Shown one piece after another: positions 26,758 to 47,002 of a stretch of DNA of 64,000 nucleotides. The DNA lies in NCBI GenBank assembly GCA_013396635.1, contig WBMW01001268.1, forward strand, positions 1,629,054 through 1,693,053. Direction: 5' to 3'. The notes beneath the pieces were generated by a model that saw only the letters and a program-made list of their open reading frames with translations, was not told where the DNA came from and ran no database searches. Source of the DNA: Penelope pileata (taxonomy: Eukaryota; Chordata; Aves; Galliformes; Cracidae). A program made the translations under genes and the position numbers. Position 1 is the first letter of the stretch, and each line of letters begins with the position of its first letter.

Positions 26758-28960
26758 AGTTATCAAAAAGAGTGATATCACTGTTGTTTCCGCTTTGCCG
26801 CTGGCAAATCAGTGTTAGGTCTTTCATCTTCCAGATCTGGTGTAGCCTCCATGTCTCAGCTCCATTATCTTTGCCCAGCAAGTCATAGCCTCAGATTCTG
26901 GACACTGCTTTCATTCTTGATCTCTCCTGCCTTTTCAGACTTCGAAGTCCCAGCCTGCATTTCCCCATCCTTTTCTGCTAGTTAATAGTTTCTATTGTAC
27001 ACAAGTCTACTTGTCCCAAATAACCTTCCTTCCTTGCTCTGTCTGGCTCCTATCCTTTCTCCGCTGTGCTTTGGCTAAGCACAGAATTAGCAAAGAATAA
27101 TCTCCTTGAGTCCAAAATTACAGCTAGTCCAATGACGGTAATTCAGAACTATCAATCTCAGCGTAGTATAGCAAAATGGGGAATGATATTTAACATCTTT
27201 CAATGGCTTGCTCAGTTGATGCAATTATTTCCTATTCAAATAATGTGTTCATTTTAAATGCTGCAACTGGTAGGGCAACTAGGACTTTTGTTCAAGTTTT
27301 TTTTTTTCCCAAGCACTTCATATTTAGAGATGTAGAAATAAACTATTCAGAAAATATTTTGATTCATTTTTAAGTGATTGGCCAAGCTTTCACACAGTAC
27401 TTGAACCATTAACTATCTTGAGACATGTTATTGCCAGGAAAAAGCTGTGTTACTAGTAACTCTCAGTATTTCTGCACACGCTGACTTCCAGGGCAACTGA
27501 TATCAAAGTGACTTTTCCTGAGGTCTGTACAAGATTTCCCAGTCCATGAAGCTTGTGTGAAAGACCAGAGCAAGAAGTTAGTGCGTATGAGGCTGCAGTT
27601 CTCGTTGCCACTCACAGCCAGCTTTGTCCCACCCCTGTAGTGATGCTGGACAGAATAACCCGTAACCTCTTTATTAGAGTCTCTGGTGGAGATGCTGGGA
27701 GACTTGTTTCTAAGTGTTGTTTTTTTTCCTAACACCGCTGGCGTCCCTCAGCTTCTCTGACTACACAGGGATCTGGGAGAAATTTAACCCCCTGCTGCAG
27801 TATGCTTCTTTTTTGAACCAAATGCTCTTTTTCTTCCCCCTCCCCATGGAATGGAGTAGTTTGATGCCACGAAGGGAAATGCTGCCTTCTGGCCACTTCA
27901 TCCAGAACTGGATTTATTAATATCAAACTTAAAACCAATTACCAGCTATTACAGAGATGCTTTGAATGCCTCCCTGGGATACTCGCTGATTCTTAGAAAA
28001 CAAAATATCAGTGCTTGGGGTCTTCATAGAAATTTTCTAAAGCAAATAACATCAAGATTCTTTGCAACTCCAAATCCATATACAACTTATTTACTTAATT
28101 TCTTCAGAATTCTATATTTGGATTTAAAAGCAAACAAAAAAGAAAACCCAAACTGTTAATATTTTGGAATTGCAGCCCTGTTCTGTGAAAATCCCCAAAT
28201 AATATTGTATGCATTTGTCCAACAGATTTTAAGGGTCTGCCTGTTCTGTTTACAAGTATATAATTTGCTTTCCCAAATGTCAGTCAGGAGAAACATGGCA
28301 CCAGCCTTCATCACCTATGTTCACTTGACTGCTAGGTGTCAGTGGCCAGAATATACACCATGGTCTTGCCACAACACTTTTGGTCAGATTTCACTTAGTC
28401 ATTGAATCTTAAAAAAAAAAGAAGGAAAAAAATGTAAAACCCAAACCCTAGCTGGATTGTGGCAACGCAGGTGTTCCAGTTACTTTCATGGTAGGAAAAG
28501 GATGCTGTACAACTCCATTATTTCTAAACACCAAGACTACGCTTTTAGTTGAACGTGGGTCCCCTGGGAACAAGGATCCGCACTCATGTCACACACTCAC
28601 TGCACTACAGGGACCAAGGCACAGCCTCTTCCCCCTCCCACCAAGCTGTGCAGGGCACAGGGACGTCAGCTGCAGCACTGTGCACTACCCACAGATCAGC
28701 CCCACACCCACACCTGCATTTAATGCATCAGCAAGGCGTAGGCTAACTTCTTGAATTCTTGACAGCATCGGTGTTTCTGAAGCTGCAGAAGTGGGATGAA
28801 TGGTTGTGGGGAAGAGAGTTTTCTATCACATCGGTAGCCCCCTCCTCCCCCTTCATCCCACCCCACCCCAGCAAACCAAGCAAGTGCCCCACACCTGGAG
28901 ACGTTTCAGGATTTGCGTGCCTGAGCGATTAATAAAATAAGCATGATAATGAATAATCTA
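26758..28960. other. Non-coding region, no supported gene
   Basis: AT-rich apart from a slightly GC-richer patch at 28,550-28,740. A T10-type run near 27,295 and an A-run near 28,411 are visible. No coding exon or named repeat was recognised. Confidence 0.55.
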
Positions 28961-28980
28961 TGTTAAGCATTTTCTTACCC

Positions 28981-28986
28981 TTTATT
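28981..28986 (-). terminator. Candidate distal poly(A) signal
   Basis: TTTATT on plus reads AATAAA on minus, about 3.31 kb past the calmodulin stop codon. Confidence 0.4.
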
Positions 28987-29500
28987 TTTTCATTATGATC
29001 AGAAGAGGAATATGATTAACAGCAGTTTAAACTTTAGCAGTACAATTTCAGTATTAAATATAAAACTACACTGCAAGTTGATGTATTTTAAAAATGGTTA
29101 TGTATACTCTAGCCTTAAATTTATGTATCAAATACAACTCAATTGTTTCTTGCCTTGACAATTAACACATCTAACAAATTTCAACAAGCCAGACATCCAT
29201 CTTTTCCATTAAAAAAAATAAGCAAGCACACCAACTCTTATTCATAACAAGGGGGTGTAAAGATTCAACACTTTCCTGAGTGTTGCGCAAAGAAAAACAT
29301 GTTTGAGAAAGTTAGTTAACTGAGTGTAATGATAAACCTGAAGCTAAGCTGGAGGACCTTTTGATTAACTTCATATTTCATATATTACTTGCATCGGTTG
29401 AGAGCAACATGAGTTACAGAACTTCCATGAAAACAAGCCACTTACAAGCAGGTGGTTAAGCTTGATCAGTTTATTAAAAGGATTATATGACACGGTTGCC

Positions 29501-29561
29501 TGCAATAGCAGGGGACTGGATCTGATGACCCAGGAAGTTCTTTCCAGTCCCATGTTTCTAA
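29501..29561 (+). mobile_element. CR1 LINE 3'-end scrap
   Basis: 'GCAGGGGACTGGATCTGATGA', then 'CCCAGGAAGTTC' and 'TTTCCAGTCCC', is the terminal 60 or so bases of a CR1 in sense orientation, diverged and with the final octamer repeats lost or eroded. It lies antisense within the possible long CALM1 3' UTR. Confidence 0.7.
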
Positions 29562-31383
29562 GCCATGCACCAAGTGTATCCAGCCCACACTTTCACATTT
29601 GGAAAAAGCCAAAGCCACACGCACACACAAAAAGAAAGAAAAAAAGTCCTTGATGACACCACTTCTTCTCTAGATATTCACTATGAGAAAGGAACAGAGC
29701 TAAAGTCCTGTACAGAGGATACATTTACTCGAGGTTGATGTGGTACTGAAGTCAGTTAATTAGATACCTCCAGGCAGATTCAGTTACAGGGCATACCAAC
29801 ACTGCACACTGCCAGACAATTTCTAATCAAGCCAAGAACCTCTTGCAGGAATGAGGTCTCTTTGCTAGCAAGCACAGAGCACACTGAATAAGCTAAAAGC
29901 AGCTGTTCTTAAATGAACTACCCTACCAACCATGAGTGAAAGACAGATAGATGGTAAGAAGTATTTACCTACTAGACAAGATCTCTGCACACTCAGGCAG
30001 AAGTAATTAGTTCAGAGCAGCAACCATTGCTCCCACCTCACCTGTCTCTTGAGTACATTCTCTTTCAAAGCTGGTCTACAGAATCGGTGCAGCCACTCTT
30101 AAGCACTACCAAAGCAGCAGTTTGCAGCTGCCATGCAAGGCTTCACTTTCCAAATGGCAGTCAGGCATTCTCAACACAGCAGCTGGTTTGTTAGGACAGC
30201 GTATACAGCCATAGCAAAAGCCTTTACGACAACCAGAGATCTATGCCACTGCCTAGATTCAGCCCATCTAACTTTCAGGCACTTGGTTAAGGTGTCTGGG
30301 TACCTACTCACCCAGAATTGCCCCCTAACAGCAACCAGAAAAATAAAATTAAAAAAAAAATAAATCACTGAAGGCATAGTCTTAATCGCCTTCTGGAGGT
30401 GTCTCTGTACCCCCACTGAGTGAGGCTGCATTTCAAGCAACCAAATTCTTAACACAGGCACCTCAGTTAGACAGGATGAATGGAGACTCACATCTCTCTC
30501 ACGAGATAGCATCAATACTCTCCAAAACCAAAGGCAATTAAGCAATTAAGGTTTGCAACTCCAGTTACATTTGGAAACAGACTTAATCAAGTAATGAAGC
30601 TGTAGTCCCTCCCTCCCAAGTGTAACAGCCTTCCACATGAAGGCTCTGCTATTAAAAAAGAAAAACAGCATTCTTCTTTCAAACAAAGAAGAGTGGGCAC
30701 AGCTGCTTTGCCACTCATTCATGGGGAAGCTGAAGAATCAGAGAACACTTACTCAAAGACCTGGAATGACTAAGCATTGCTAGTGCATGCAAAGCAGAAG
30801 TAACAAGACTTTAAATTAACCCTAGTCCTCTTCTCCACCCCATAAAATTCATGCAAGTGTTTGAGAAGATAGTCAAGACATAATAGCCCCAGTTTCCAAA
30901 AAGGCTTATTTTTAAAAACATTGTAAGAGAAATGTCCATTTCTTTTCTTTCTGCGGGCAGAGAAATGCATTTTTGGCATGTTTGAGAATCATAGACATCT
31001 ATGAAGCCCATGCTGTTCTAGTGCTCCAACTGGTTTCTATAACCTGTCAGAAAAAAAAAAACATAACCTATCCATGTTCCCCCAGTATTGACATGCATGC
31101 TGAGAGCTCTCCACTTTAGTGAAATGGTGTTACTTCTCTGCTGATAGTTGACGAGTCAGCATTACACGACTTTAAGACCAACTAAATTAACATTGTCGTA
31201 ATATGAAAGGCAAGCACAAGTTCATTTATTTATAGCAAAGGTCTTGGGTTACAGGAGGTCAGTTCTTGCCATCTTGAAAAGATAGGGGATAACTTATTGC
31301 ATACATGTGCATTATAATTTAGCAGCAAGTCATTCATAGAAACACTTCCCTCCTACTGCTTTTTTTGGTTTATTATCTCAATT

Positions 31384-31401
31384 ATATATATATATATTTT
31401 A
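31384..31401. repeat. (TA)n tract
   Basis: A short run of alternating T and A just beyond the proximal poly(A) site of CALM1. Confidence 0.8.
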
Positions 31402-31424
31402 GCTTTACAAAGCATTTAACACCA

Positions 31425-32295
31425 CCTTTAAGTTAATGGTCTTTTATTGGAAAAAAGACTAGCATTTACAACTTGGAATGGACATAAATTGTAGTATCTT
31501 GAACAGCAATGTTGATAGTTGTGCTGAAGTCCACAGGCTACTCCGCCAGCTCCAAGTCATGGTACAGAAGGTTTTAAAAATATGAGAGTCCAAAGATGCT
31601 CCCTTGGTGAAGGTTTCTTTTAAAAATTTTGTGAACGGTAACAGCCCGACACCCGTTTCACTATAGTGCAATGCAGACAATGTTAAACCAATATTTTAAC
31701 ACAGACATGCCATCCATAGTTAGATCATCATATTTTTGGAGCACTCTGCTACGTACAGGAGAACCATTCAACCTTTAGGGCATTTTCTCTAAGTTTTGCA
31801 TCCTTCAACCATTTTTGCTGCATACCATCCTGAGGTATAAACCAATTTTAAAGTAAACCAGCTATGACAATTTATACTACAAATTGATCTAGAATCCACT
31901 GTTGAACAAAAGAGCGGATCTTTTAGTTTTTTTCCTTTTAATACAAATGTCTGACTGTGCTCAATTGTCAAGCTGCATGCATGAAAAACTGGCCAGCCCA
32001 AACAGTGTAATAGTCATTAGCAAATGGAACTTTTGAGTTCACTAAGTGCTTCCTTTTTTTTAATTTATTTATTTTCAAGGTAGTACAATTAATTATATTG
32101 TAAAACTGATGTTTAACTTGATCTTTTGGGGACAGGACCACCAACCATTACATGCAGTTTGTGGACAGAAGGTATTTTGACATTCAGTTTTGCTATACAG
32201 AAACAGAATGAATAAATGAACATTTTTTTTGCAAGAGGTAAGTAAAAGATTCAATTTGATTCTTCTAGAGGAAAAAAGGTGTAAAGGAGGTCTCT
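31425..32295 (-). other. CALM1 3' UTR (proximal form)
   Basis: About 870 bases from the stop codon to just past AATAAA at 31443-31448. On minus it reads 'CTCTAGAAGAATCAAATTGA', then 'ATCTTTTACTTACCTCTTGC', an A-run, 'TTCATTTATTCATTCTGTTT' and later 'GGTTGGTGGTCCTGTCCCC'. To my recollection this is nearly the same as the mammalian CALM1 3' UTR. That is the basis for choosing CALM1 over CALM2 and CALM3, because all three encode one identical protein. Such strong UTR conservation suggests post-transcriptional control. Confidence 0.75.
31443..31448 (-). terminator. Proximal poly(A) signal of CALM1
   Basis: TTTATT on plus, AATAAA on minus. It is followed on minus by CATTAACTT (probable cleavage near 31425-31430) and then a GU-rich stretch (GGTGGTGTT), as expected for a working site. 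Confidence 0.75.
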
Positions 32296-39252
<6,957 letters not shown>

Positions 39253-39335
39253 GGCGCTGCGGCGGCGGCGGCACGAAGGGCGCGACCACGGGCGGCGGCG
39301 GTGCTGCTCCTCCCGGCGCGGCTGCGAGAAGTGCT
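39253..39335 (-). other. CALM1: CALM1 5' UTR (exon 1, non-coding part)
   Basis: The start site is placed about 30 bases below the TATA box, so the upstream limit is approximate. The leader is GC-rich and holds two CCG/CGG triplet runs (39260-39272 and about 39288-39302) close to the start codon. Such a leader is expected to fold strongly. Confidence 0.6.
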
Positions 39336-39361
39336 GGGGCTGTGAGCCTGCTCCGCGCCGC

Positions 39362-39368
39362 TATATAT
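39362..39368 (-). promoter_or_regulatory. TATA box of CALM1
   Basis: Minus reads CCATATATAGCG. It lies about 110 bases upstream of the ATG, which puts the start of transcription near 39335. Confidence 0.75.
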
Positions 39369-39456
39369 GGCGCGCTGTATCCCTCCGCCAGAGCGGGGCC
39401 TTTTTTTTTTTCCTCCTCCCCAGCGCGGTACGGCTGAGGGTGACTGCGGCGCGCGG

Positions 39457-39480
39457 CCCCGCCCCGGCCCCGCCCCTCCC
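39457..39480 (-). promoter_or_regulatory. GC-box cluster upstream of CALM1
   Basis: Minus shows GGGGCGGGGC followed by GGGGCGGGGCC, overlapping Sp1-type sites about 90-115 bases above the TATA box. Confidence 0.65.
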
Positions 39481-39485
39481 CGGCG

Positions 39486-39505
39486 GCGCTGCGCTGCGCT
39501 GCGCT
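39486..39505. repeat. (GCGCT)4 tandem pentamer
   Basis: Four exact tandem copies of GCGCT in the CALM1 upstream CpG island. Confidence 0.9.
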
Positions 39506-39799
39506 GAGGGCCGGGAGCGGCCCCGGGAGGAGGAGGGGGCGGCGGGGAGGGGGGGAACGCGCGGCGGTGTTCTGCTGCGAGCACGGTGCCCTGCTCCGGT
39601 CAGGGGCGGTTGTGCGGCGCCGGCACCCGGTCGCGGTGAAATCCAGCCCCGAACCAGTCGGTCCGGGGCGGCACCGGAGCCCCTGGTCTGCAGAACCGCT
39701 GCCCGCGGGTGAGGGGCGCTCCCCTCGCGCCTCCGCGCGCCGGGCCGCAGGTGCGCGCCGCACCCCTCCCTGGCTGTGGAAGCACACATGGGCCTGCAC

Positions 39800-42700
39800 G
39801 GAACCGGGGCTTCGGCTCTGCCACCACAGGCACCTTTAGCCCTGAGCTTCCCCACGGTGCTCTCAGCTAAGGCCGTGGTTTGGGCCTCCAGCGCAGGAGG
39901 GCTGGCAGCATCCCCACCCACCTCCCAGGTGGTCTGCATGCAGCACAGCACTGGTCCTCTTCAAATGCATTTCTCTATTTTTTCGCTTTTTGAAGAACTA
40001 TGCATACTTCCAGTGCTTGAAATCAAGACAAAATGGGTTACGTTCCATTTGTTTAACAATTTCAGTAGCTCTACCGATGAAGTTGCAGTTGGTTTGCTCG
40101 CCCTCCTGGGCACAGCGTGAGGTTGGCAAACACCGCCGTTACCCATTCCCAACCTAGAAACAGTTATCGTAGCAAACTGCAGCGTGTTTCATGTGCCTGG
40201 TCCCAAAACCACACCAGCGTTTGTGTAGGCAGCACTGTATGGAATGGTGTCAGAAAGCCCCTTTGCAGCTGGCTGCTCTGCAAACTACAGGTTTATGGGC
40301 TGCTGCCATTTCAGATGCAGAATGCCCTCCTATAATGAATATATAGAGAGAAAGCAGTGAGGTGGAGAGGTTCTTTTACACAGGAAAACATGCAAATTGA
40401 TCTGTTTTCAAACCAGACAACAATTCTGTGCTCTTTTTTTCCCAGCTTAGCCTCTTTCCAGAAAACATGGCACAGTGTTCAATGGATGGGCAAAGGAGCT
40501 TTTGCTTGGAACTCCCTGAGCCCTAGGGCTGTGTGAAGAAGAATGTTCGCGTACAAACCACTCATTCCACTGTGCTGGCCTTGCGCAGGGGAAGAGCTCC
40601 TCACTGGAATGAGAGCTCTATGCAACTATTGGGCTAACAAAGCTATATAGTTATCTCACAAAGATAAATAGCAAATGCAATCTCAAGGTCTTTGGCCAAA
40701 ATGTTTCTAATGGGGATGGTTGAAGGTATTTTCAGGAGAATAATCTCACCAACATCTAACCCCAGTGATCTAGAATGTGAGTGCCTTACTTCAATCTCTT
40801 AAGTTTTTTAAGTACACGGAACACGTTCTTTCATTGACACAAAGCCTTCACTTGTTTAAAAGCGAAGGGATTAGATAATATCTGCCAAGGAGATTGTGAG
40901 TAATTAAACATTATGTAGATTCTTTCATAAAATATCAACATTACGGTGTTTGTATATACGTGAGGAAACTTGGCAATGTGACAAAGCCTCTTGGTCACAT
41001 TCAGTGAATGTTGCCAAAGATTAACACGACCTTTGAGTAGAAGGACTGCTATATTTTTGTTTCCCATTTCTGTTTTTTAACTTTTCTTTTGCGTGACTAC
41101 TTTTTCTAACTCTTGATGATTTACGCTAATAATTCATTTATACTAAAAATGGAATTTTAAGATAAAGTTACTTTTTGAGTAGTTTGGAATGTTGTTTCAC
41201 TTTACTCAAGAAGAAATTGAAGATGATCAACTAAGATACCACAGATAGCTTCTGCAGTGGTTTCTGTTAAATTGCATCATTCTGGGTTTGAAAGTATTTC
41301 ACAGCTAATGCTCCAAAATAACATTCTGACTAAGGGGAATTTTTTCTTCCCAATTTGACATATGGCAACAGTAAATGAAAACAAAACAGAATATTAATGT
41401 TCTGCTGCTTATTTAATGTAGAAAACCTCATCTAAACTGGCATCTGCTTGGTCCTTGTAAGCCTGCTTTCACTCTGTCGTACAGCCAGAGCTTGACTGGT
41501 ATTCTTTCTTCACTTAAGGCTGACATTCAGTTGTGGGCAGGCAAGAAATGCCCTTGTCGTTCCAATGACATACGATGTCAAGTGATTTGCCAAGATCTTA
41601 TACAGTCTCATTCAAAATTTCCTGGATCTCAGCGGGAGCTGGACTGGGCCATGAAATTGGGCAGTGTTTGTGTCTAAACCTATAGAAGTTGGCCATGCCA
41701 TTGCTCCTGAGTTTTTCAGAGTGCCATGCAATAGCTATTAAGATGAATTTCTGAGTATTTCTAAGTAGCTGAGATTTAGTGTTCTAAATTAATTTATTCT
41801 GCATCACTAAGCATGTTTTTGTTGACTTATGTTTAAACTGTAGACAACCAAATAGTTTACAAATTCATTCGGTCCAGTCAGACTTGCAATCATTCTACCT
41901 GGTATTACATCTCTAAAATTTGTCTTAATATGATCCTAAAGTTACGACATTGGTCTCTGTTCCTGTAGAGATTTATATGTCCGTTCTTTGGGAGTGGCCT
42001 AAGATAGAAGAAAGAATTCGATTAGGAACTCAGAAAAATAATAAGCCTTGCCACTTGAGTGCAAGGTGTGGTTTTCAACCTTGGTTTTGTTAACGTAAGT
42101 ACTGAAGAAACTGGGTTCACACTCAGCAATTGTTTTCTCGTACATACATAATTTAACAAAAATCAAAATTAAAACAATTCACAGGCATCTGCCCTTGGAG
42201 AAGGGGTGTGAGAACAGACACAGGTTTGAGATAGGCTGTAATGCACAGCTGGGAGGCTGATACTATGGTGATAACCAGTATATAGTAAGTTAGAAGTATA
42301 AGAACCCAAAATTACATAAGTGCATGCAATATCTGTGCATCTGGAATAAATTCATGATTAGTCTTTATCAATATTATATTTCCAGTTACATGTTTGAGCT
42401 ACCTGAACCGGGGTTGAATTTGTTGTGCTCCTTTTCAAGTCAATTGGAATTCTGTTGTTATAACAGAAAAGAGTTTTTTACCCTCTCTGTAAAATTCTGT
42501 TCATACAGTCAACATTTCTTTGGGAGACCATTTTCCACAAAATTAATGCCACTGAATGCCATTGGCAGCTGTGAAAAGCAGAGCCTGTATCCTTATAAAA
42601 ATACTCTATGAGCTTCACTAAGATTGCAAATAAGTGGGTGGAACTCCACTGAAATAAAAGCTAGAACAGAAGTGAATTTGACCACATTTATACAAGATGT

Positions 42701-45700
42701 GAAAATAAAAGTTGCTTTAATCTTAACATCCAGGTTCCTGGTAGCTCTTTTAAATGGGAACATACATGTTCCTGTACATTAGTATTTCTCTTCTGAAAGA
42801 AGGGACGGGGAGGAAGAAACTCTCTGATATTTTATATGTTCATGATTTCTTTATATTTACCTCATTCCCACTGGCACATACGAAAATCCCACACAATCTG
42901 AGCACCAAGAGTTAAAAGGCCATCTGTGTAACTGAATAATAGTAGCTGTTCCTTTTGCTGAGAGTCCATTGTCTTGTAAAGTTTTAGATGGTGGTATAAA
43001 ACTGCTTTAGCCGTTGGTTAGAACTAAATTATTTACACATTGTAATTAAATTAGTGAGTCCTTTTCTACACAGCTATGTAAATTGGCACCCCGAAGGCCC
43101 AATAATTTAAAGAGTTTCATGTTCCAAACGTAGGGCAGTTTGAGTTGGGAACCATAAAGATCCTATCTTAAAAAGATTTGCACAGATGGGAAGTACAAAG
43201 CTACTCCAACACATAAGCTCAAGTAATGCATCTAGCAGATTAAACATTATAAAATAATTATTTTAAACCAAAGTACTTTTCCCTACTTCTAACATTTGAA
43301 ATGTAAAAGGCATTAAGAAAAAGAACAAAACTTTTTCAAAACAGTATTAAAAAACAACCCTTCATAGCCCTAAGAAGAGTTTGAGAGAAACACTGCAGTA
43401 TATGAAAACAGGATTTTCCTTCTCAGGTTTTGTAATTGCCACTTTTGTAGAAAGGTAAACATTGGATGATTCATGATATAAACAGAAGTTACTCATTCCA
43501 TTTGTTCTATTGTTTATGTTTTGTTATTTTTATGGATAAAAGCCAAATTGTATCAGTTATTTTTTAAGGATCAAATGCAGAAGACAGAACATTTATAAAT
43601 GAGTGCTTGTTAGGTATTTTGTATTTTTACATAAGACCTTCAAACATACTAATTATTTTCTAGGTCGTGTTTCTTCACTAGTGGTTACATTTATATGAAC
43701 AAGATTCCATGACAATGATCAATGATTCCAGTTAATGCCAAAGAAAATTTTATATATATATACATATATATGTATTTTAATGGCAAATATATTTAGAAAT
43801 ATCCTGTATGGAAAGATATGTACAAGAACAATCGTTCTAATGACAGGAAAAGTTCTAATTTCGATAGACAGAGATTACTCAAAATTTTAAATGACAACAT
43901 AACAAACAGTAAAACAATTCTTAGACAAATTCTCCTTACTAGGAATGGCTTGAGTTTTCATTTAATTTTTCAATAATATGCTCGAAAACTGCACGGGCCA
44001 AAACCTGGTTTACTCTGTAAGTTCAAATTTCTGTTACAGATAAAAGCTGAGCAGTTGTTGCTCTAAGCTGCAGATCTGGAACCAATATACAGCTTAAAGT
44101 GGCATGCTAAACAATGATAAACAAACATGCTGCAGAACTTAAGTCCTGGAGAAAGGCTGGAAATCAGTTTGTTCAACTCCAGTACCTTTCTTTCTCACTT
44201 CAGCTTGCTCTATTTAACATACTAAAAAACAAACCAAAAACCCCACAACTTCAAAGTTAGTTGAGATTACTTTTTTACATAACGGAATTGATTAAATGAG
44301 CTGTTTGTATTGTTTTTTACATCTTTCCTTTGTCCATGAGTAATTCATTTACATCTGAATATTCCCATGGGGCAAACTGGGACATTAATTTTGCAACAAA
44401 AATCCTAGCTAAATTTGATAAGCAATTTTGCTTAAAAATGGGATTTCAGAAAACTTCCAGAAAACATTTCACATAGGTAGATGACTGAACAGTTACAGAA
44501 TCAGGCCCCAGTACTGTAAAGCAGCAAGCAAACGTGTTGTATGAAGTTATGATTGTTTGGAATACTTTGTATTTGTTTGCAAACAGAAATACATATTGCA
44601 CTGGCAGACAGGTGTGTAAAATCCGGACTCTTTGATGGACACATCTCCTTTACTTAATCCCAAATCACAATTCTCTAGTAGCTCTATGTTAAAACAACTT
44701 CTTTGGGTCAGGTAGAAGCGCTGTCATAGGCCTTCATCCTACAACTGCAGGTAAAATATTCAACTGCAAATACAGAGTTCAAGGGTGATCAGAATCAGTT
44801 TCGGGTACAGATTTCCAGCAACAGCAAACATGCCCTGAAGTCGATAAATCCATGTTAATTTGCATCAGTTATGGATTTCTTCTTCCCTTCATTTCTCACA
44901 CGCATATGAAACACCATTTGGCAGAGTCCTCACAATAAGCATCTATGAGATCAGACCCACTGGCCTTAAGGATGTCACATCTAAGAGAGAACCAGATTTT
45001 CATCCACCATAGTATGGAGCTGGCCTCCAGTGAGAAGTATCAGACATACGTCCTAAATTACAGGTGCTAGATGCCAGCATCCCTGACAGATGATACTCTT
45101 CATTTGTTTAAGTACATGAAGGATGCTGTGGAATCATTGCAGTTCACTGGACCACTATTTTATGCTGTTTGTGCCTGCATCACTAATAAACTCCACCTGA
45201 TGATGAAATCACCCCTCCAACTGCCCAATCATTGCTTGTAGGGGGAAGAAAAACTAAGATTTCCAACAACCTTGAAGATGTATTTCTACTATCAGTTCTG
45301 AGAAACTGTAAAAATAAATTCCAATCTCTGCAACCTATTGCTGGGGAGTCAACAGACTGCCTCTCCCCTGAGAACCTGCCATGGAAATCCTCTGCTGAAG
45401 GCTTGTCTTTTTTTCAAGTCTGTTAGTGACGAGAATTTTTAAAATGACAGGAATATATGATGCCTCCAGAACACAGCCTCTTTCCTCCAAGCTGAGGTTT
45501 TCTTTGATCCCTCCCTTAATTCAGTTGTCCAGAACTTCAGGTTCTTGCATTTGGGGGCACAGCACACATTAAGTCCAGCCTCCTAAAATGTCTGATCCTC
45601 AGAGCACGCATGAGCCTCCACCCTGAAGGACCTCAGCTCGTTGCTGAAATCCCAGAAATGGTACCAAAAAGAAAAAACCTCGTTTTCTTTGTAAACCAGG

Positions 45701-46450
45701 AAAATTGAGCTGTGTCATGGGGCCTGCTATGCCTCCCAACGTTTTTGTGAGGGTACAGCTCACATCAGCTGCCTAATTAAATCTCTGTTCTGCCTGCCCT
45801 ATTCTGAGGCTGTCAGCTTCTGCAAAATTAGAATAAGCCAAAAATTCGGGTCTGTCCCGGGCGCTTTGTGCACACCTTTCTTGGCAAGCAGCACTGACCT
45901 TCCCCTCAGAATGGCTATTTGTTATTATTTTTGCTGTGGCAGAAATGTGCTAGAAGCTAGCAAAGTGCTTATATTTAGTATGCGCCCTGCTATGTGCTGG
46001 CCGTGACGCTGTCGGCAGCGTTGTCACAGAGCACAGGCCCAACACAAAGGTGCACCGCACCGGGAACGGGATTTTTATGATATGTGGAAGGGAAGTACAT
46101 TTAATGAATTTGTTTTGGTGAGCCTTCAGCTTAGTTCTGGGTCTGCCAATACTGACATCATTTTTCCAAGCAGGGAGCACCATCCTCTGCATCCCTCTCC
46201 TTGGGGTGGGCCCACGTGTGGGCTGATGCAGCGCTCAGTGCTCCCGATCCTTTCGCTTTGGCATCCACTCTGCTGCCTCCATCTCCACATTCTATTTTAG
46301 GTGATTGCAGAGCACCAATCTCCTTAACTAACATGCAACTGAAATGAGATATTCAGCATCAAACAAGCGAAAAAGCAAAAGACTCGAAATAGACTATTTT
46401 GTTATTACTATTACGGGGTTCAATCACCTGAACGCAGCTATCTTCCTCCT
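39800..46450. other. Non-coding region upstream of CALM1, no supported gene
   Basis: Strongly AT-rich, with few open frames even by chance between 42,700 and 45,200. It holds a TA-rich tract at 43750-43775 and no recognised repeat family. Distal calmodulin enhancers could lie here, but single-sequence reading cannot show them. Confidence 0.6.
43750..43775. repeat. (TA)n tract
   Basis: Alternating TA sequence interrupted by single C and G, forming a self-complementary AT-rich stretch. Confidence 0.85.
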
Positions 46451-47002
46451 CCTCCTCCCACCTGCCTCAGTCCCTCTCATCTCGCTCTCCCCTGGGGACG
46501 CACCGCTGGCCTACAGGCAAACAGATGAACTCTGTTCGTGGCGGCTCCGCGGGTGCCGAGGATTCGCCGAGCTCAGTTCCCGCAGAGCTGCTGCCCTCGG
46601 CGCCGCTGCAGCGGTGGCAGCGCGGGGCCTCGCGCCGTGCCAGGCCGGCCCCGCACTGCGGGCTCTCTGCGGCTCAGCCGGCCCAGCAGCGCGAAGTCAG
46701 CCACTGCCGGAGCTGCAGCTGCGGGCAGCGCTGGGCTGCAGCCACGCACCCCGGGCAGGCTGCGGAGAACCAACCCACAAGCGCTCCCCCGCTGCGGGCG
46801 GCACCGCCACCCCGCAGCGTCCCCGAGGTCCCTTCAGAGTGGGTCGGAGCCCCGGCTGCGGCTCGGTTTAGTGGCTGCCTTGGCTCCCAGTGCCCGCAGC
46901 GGGACAGCACAGAGACCTTCGCTTTTCCAAAACCTCCTGCTCCCTCCCGAGCGGAACTGTGAGGCATTTTTATTTTTATGTTTCTCTTTTTTCCCCCTGC
47001 AG

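Larger units (their letters stand above)
28965..31424 (-). other. Candidate distal 3' UTR of long CALM1 isoform
   Basis: On the minus strand the calmodulin transcript could run past its proximal poly(A) site to an AATAAA at 28981-28986. That would give a 3' UTR of about 3.3 kb against about 0.87 kb for the proximal site. Mammalian Calm1 is known to make a short (about 0.9 kb) and a neuronal long (about 3.4 kb) 3' UTR form by alternative polyadenylation, and the spacing here agrees closely. The region has no coding frame of note and contains AATAAA at 31369-31374, 31225-31230 and near 29469, plus a CR1 scrap at 29501-29561. This is inferred from spacing; no transcript evidence is available here. 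Confidence 0.4.
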
